A DNA stretch of 64,000 nucleotides from Anaerolineaceae bacterium. Lineage in GTDB: Bacteria; Chloroflexota; Anaerolineae; Aggregatilineales; Phototrophicaceae. Below, in pieces: positions 62,693-64,000 of this stretch. Position numbers and translations under genes: made by a program. The stretch's first letter is position 1. Each line of letters starts with the position of its first letter. The stretch is from positions 186,001 to 250,000 of the forward strand of contig NZXX01000002.1 of assembly GCA_002702065.1 (NCBI GenBank). Direction: 5' to 3'. The notes below the pieces were generated by a model, which was not told the DNA's origin, ran no database searches, and saw only the letters and a list, made by a program, of their open reading frames with translations.

Positions 62693-63559
62693 ATGCCACA
62701 ACAAACACTAGATACCGGACTTGGAACCACATACGAAAGGTTTGCCCTGTACGCCTGGCTCGATCAGGTCATCGGCAAATATCCTGTGACGAGCGTGCTG
62801 GAAGGCCCCGGCGACGGTATGACGGGCATTCCAGGCTTAAACAGCCTGCCGTTTGCGCGTCATGATGTGGACGTGACGGTCGTTCTGGACAGCGAATGGG
62901 CAATTGATCTGGCACGCCGGGCGTGGGATAGCCAGGATCAGCTCGATCAGGTTGAGTTTCATTGCTCATCAGATCATCAACTGCCGATTCGTGAGCAGAC
63001 ATTTGATCTGGTCTGGAACTTCAACCGGCTGCCGTTTCTGGATGCAGCCCAGCTGCTGCCAGAGATGGTGCGCCTGTCGAACCGCTATATCCTGTTGTTT
63101 GTTCCCAATCAGTACAACTATGCATTTCCGATCCGGCAGATCCATCACAAACTGACAGGCAAGCCCTGGGTGTACGGCGATACCAACGTTATGAAATACC
63201 AGCCTGTGATCGACCTGTTGCAGGCCCATAACCTCCGCGTTCTGGAGACAGTCATGGTGGATGTGCCCTGGTGGCCGGACATTATTGACGTTACGGAACT
63301 GGTCGGTGATCTTGTTCCCTTTATGGCACGTTTTATGCCGGACAGAAAAGAATCGACGGCCTATCGTTGGGAACCAGAGGCGCTGCCCTATTTTGACAGG
63401 CAGAATTTTGCGGACCTGCATCAGCAGATGGACAAATTGTTCTTCATCGAACGGCTTCGCCAGGATTGGATCCGACGGCCGTTCGCGCACCACCTGGGGA
63501 TCCTGGCCGAAAAGCCTGAACCCGCTCAGTCAAACGTAGATCGTCAGGCGAAGGAGTAG
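62693..63559 (+). CDS. SAM-dependent methyltransferase (class I)
   Basis: This 288-residue protein has the Rossmann-like order of class I methyltransferases: VLEGPGDGMTG (in the place of motif I), VVLDSEWAIDLARRA (post-I acid) and FDLVWNFNRLPFL (motif IV). Motif I is unusual (EGPGDG, not ExGxGxG). A C-terminal part rich in aromatic residues may bind acceptor sugar or lipid. It is 4 bp before a GT2 gene and so likely in a polysaccharide locus. Confidence 0.78.
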   Translation: MPQQTLDTGLGTTYERFALYAWLDQVIGKYPVTSVLEGPGDGMTGIPGLNSLPFARHDVDVTVVLDSEWAIDLARRAWDSQDQLDQVEFHCSSDHQLPIREQTFDLVWNFNRLPFLDAAQLLPEMVRLSNRYILLFVPNQYNYAFPIRQIHHKLTGKPWVYGDTNVMKYQPVIDLLQAHNLRVLETVMVDVPWWPDIIDVTELVGDLVPFMARFMPDRKESTAYRWEPEALPYFDRQNFADLHQQMDKLFFIERLRQDWIRRPFAHHLGILAEKPEPAQSNVDRQAKE

Positions 63560-63563
63560 GGTT

Positions 63564-64000
63564 ATGGGACTGCAGAGAACTAACAGCCACCAGTCTGACT
63601 CAGAACCGACTCGGGCCGAACTGGCCGGAGAAAAAGGCTCTGACTCGGAGTCGTTTCCAGCGGGCACAAATACACAATCGGGTGTCCGGCAGTTGGTTCA
63701 AAATGTTTCGACATCAATCGAGGAAACAGACACACGAGGGGCAGGTAGGGAAATGATTACGTGTTGCATTGGCATAATGGCCTATAATGAAGAAGCGAAC
63801 ATGCCGCATCTGCTGGAAGCGCTGTTGGCCCAAAAAACCAAAACGGTCGAGATTGACCAGATCATTGTGGTGGCCAGTGGTTGTAGCGACAAGACCGAGT
63901 CCATCGTTCAGGATTTCGTCACGCGCGACAGCCGTATTCTGCTGCTGACACAGGCCAGCCGTGAAGGCAAGGCATCGGCTGTGAATTTGCTCATGGCAAA
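63564..64000 (+). CDS. Family 2 glycosyltransferase (3' end outside window)
   Basis: About 145 codons are visible. The first 65 or so residues are hydrophilic, rich in Ser/Thr/Glu and probably disordered; then comes a GT-A start with CIGIMAYNEEANMPHLLEALL and VVASGCSDKTESIV, typical of GT2. The start ATG 63564 has AAGGAG 7 nt upstream. An internal ATG (63753) lies just before the domain, so the extension might be dispensable. The methyltransferase gene ends 4 bp upstream. Confidence 0.85.
   Translation, partial: MGLQRTNSHQSDSEPTRAELAGEKGSDSESFPAGTNTQSGVRQLVQNVSTSIEETDTRGAGREMITCCIGIMAYNEEANMPHLLEALLAQKTKTVEIDQIIVVASGCSDKTESIVQDFVTRDSRILLLTQASREGKASAVNLLMA

Noticed and set aside
1..64000. CRISPR array
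   Set aside because: No series of equal direct repeats with regular spacers was seen and there are no cas genes.

Overview
The window looks like chromosomal DNA of a GC-moderate, probably Chloroflexota (Anaerolineae-like) bacterium. This is an inference from gene style: TIR proteins fused to FHA or sulfatase-modifying domains, Uma2 nucleases, zinc-ribbon/FHA proteins, RIO kinase, and many short -10 boxes of the form TACAAT/TATAAT. No rRNA or marker gene settles the taxonomy. Both edges cut genes: ftsH at the left and a family-2 glycosyltransferase at the right.

Left part (1-24 kb): the 5' part of ftsH; an FHA/zinc-ribbon protein; a sigma factor, zinc-binding anti-sigma and thioredoxin reductase run that resembles a thiol-stress circuit; two consecutive SLATT-like two-TM membrane proteins; a lone HK97-type phage portal gene; a large hybrid histidine kinase; a class IV aminotransferase; a metallo-beta-lactamase-fold hydrolase; a CorC/HlyC-type membrane protein; typA/bipA; a PIN toxin-antitoxin pair; the methionine genes metY and metA; a single IS200/RAYT-type transposase bounded by hairpins; and an A/T-rich DinD-like gene.

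Middle part (24-47 kb): pepF, a secreted CAP protein, ilvD, a Uma2 nuclease, a phosphodiesterase-like enzyme, an MFS transporter, tandem small paralogues, tandem SDR dehydrogenases, and phage terminase small and large subunits with no capsid genes around them. Next come a haem-binding protein, a LexA DNA-binding domain without its peptidase, an amidohydrolase, a TIR-FHA fusion, a flippase-like membrane protein, a 2Fe-2S ferredoxin, dps, an orphan response regulator and a HEPN/MNT toxin-antitoxin pair. Two perfect LexA-type boxes (GAAC-N4-GTTC) with nearly identical flanks lie before a small unknown gene (about 6.45 kb) and before the LexA-like gene (about 38.3 kb).

Right part (47-64 kb): a reductase, a PfkB sugar kinase, a glycosyltransferase and APH-fold kinase pair, then the most striking region. 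This has a strong promoter, a strong Shine-Dalgarno sequence, a 19-codon open frame and four mutually complementary segments that can form alternative hairpins. It sits directly before rsgA, a GNAT acetyltransferase and a RIO kinase, an apparent ribosome-maturation operon. It is followed by tRNA-Lys(UUU), a TIR/FGE-sulfatase protein of different base composition, a secreted beta-propeller/phytase-like protein, a sugar isomerase, a membrane glycosyltransferase, and a structured leader RNA candidate before a methyltransferase and glycosyltransferase pair, probably the start of a surface-polysaccharide locus.
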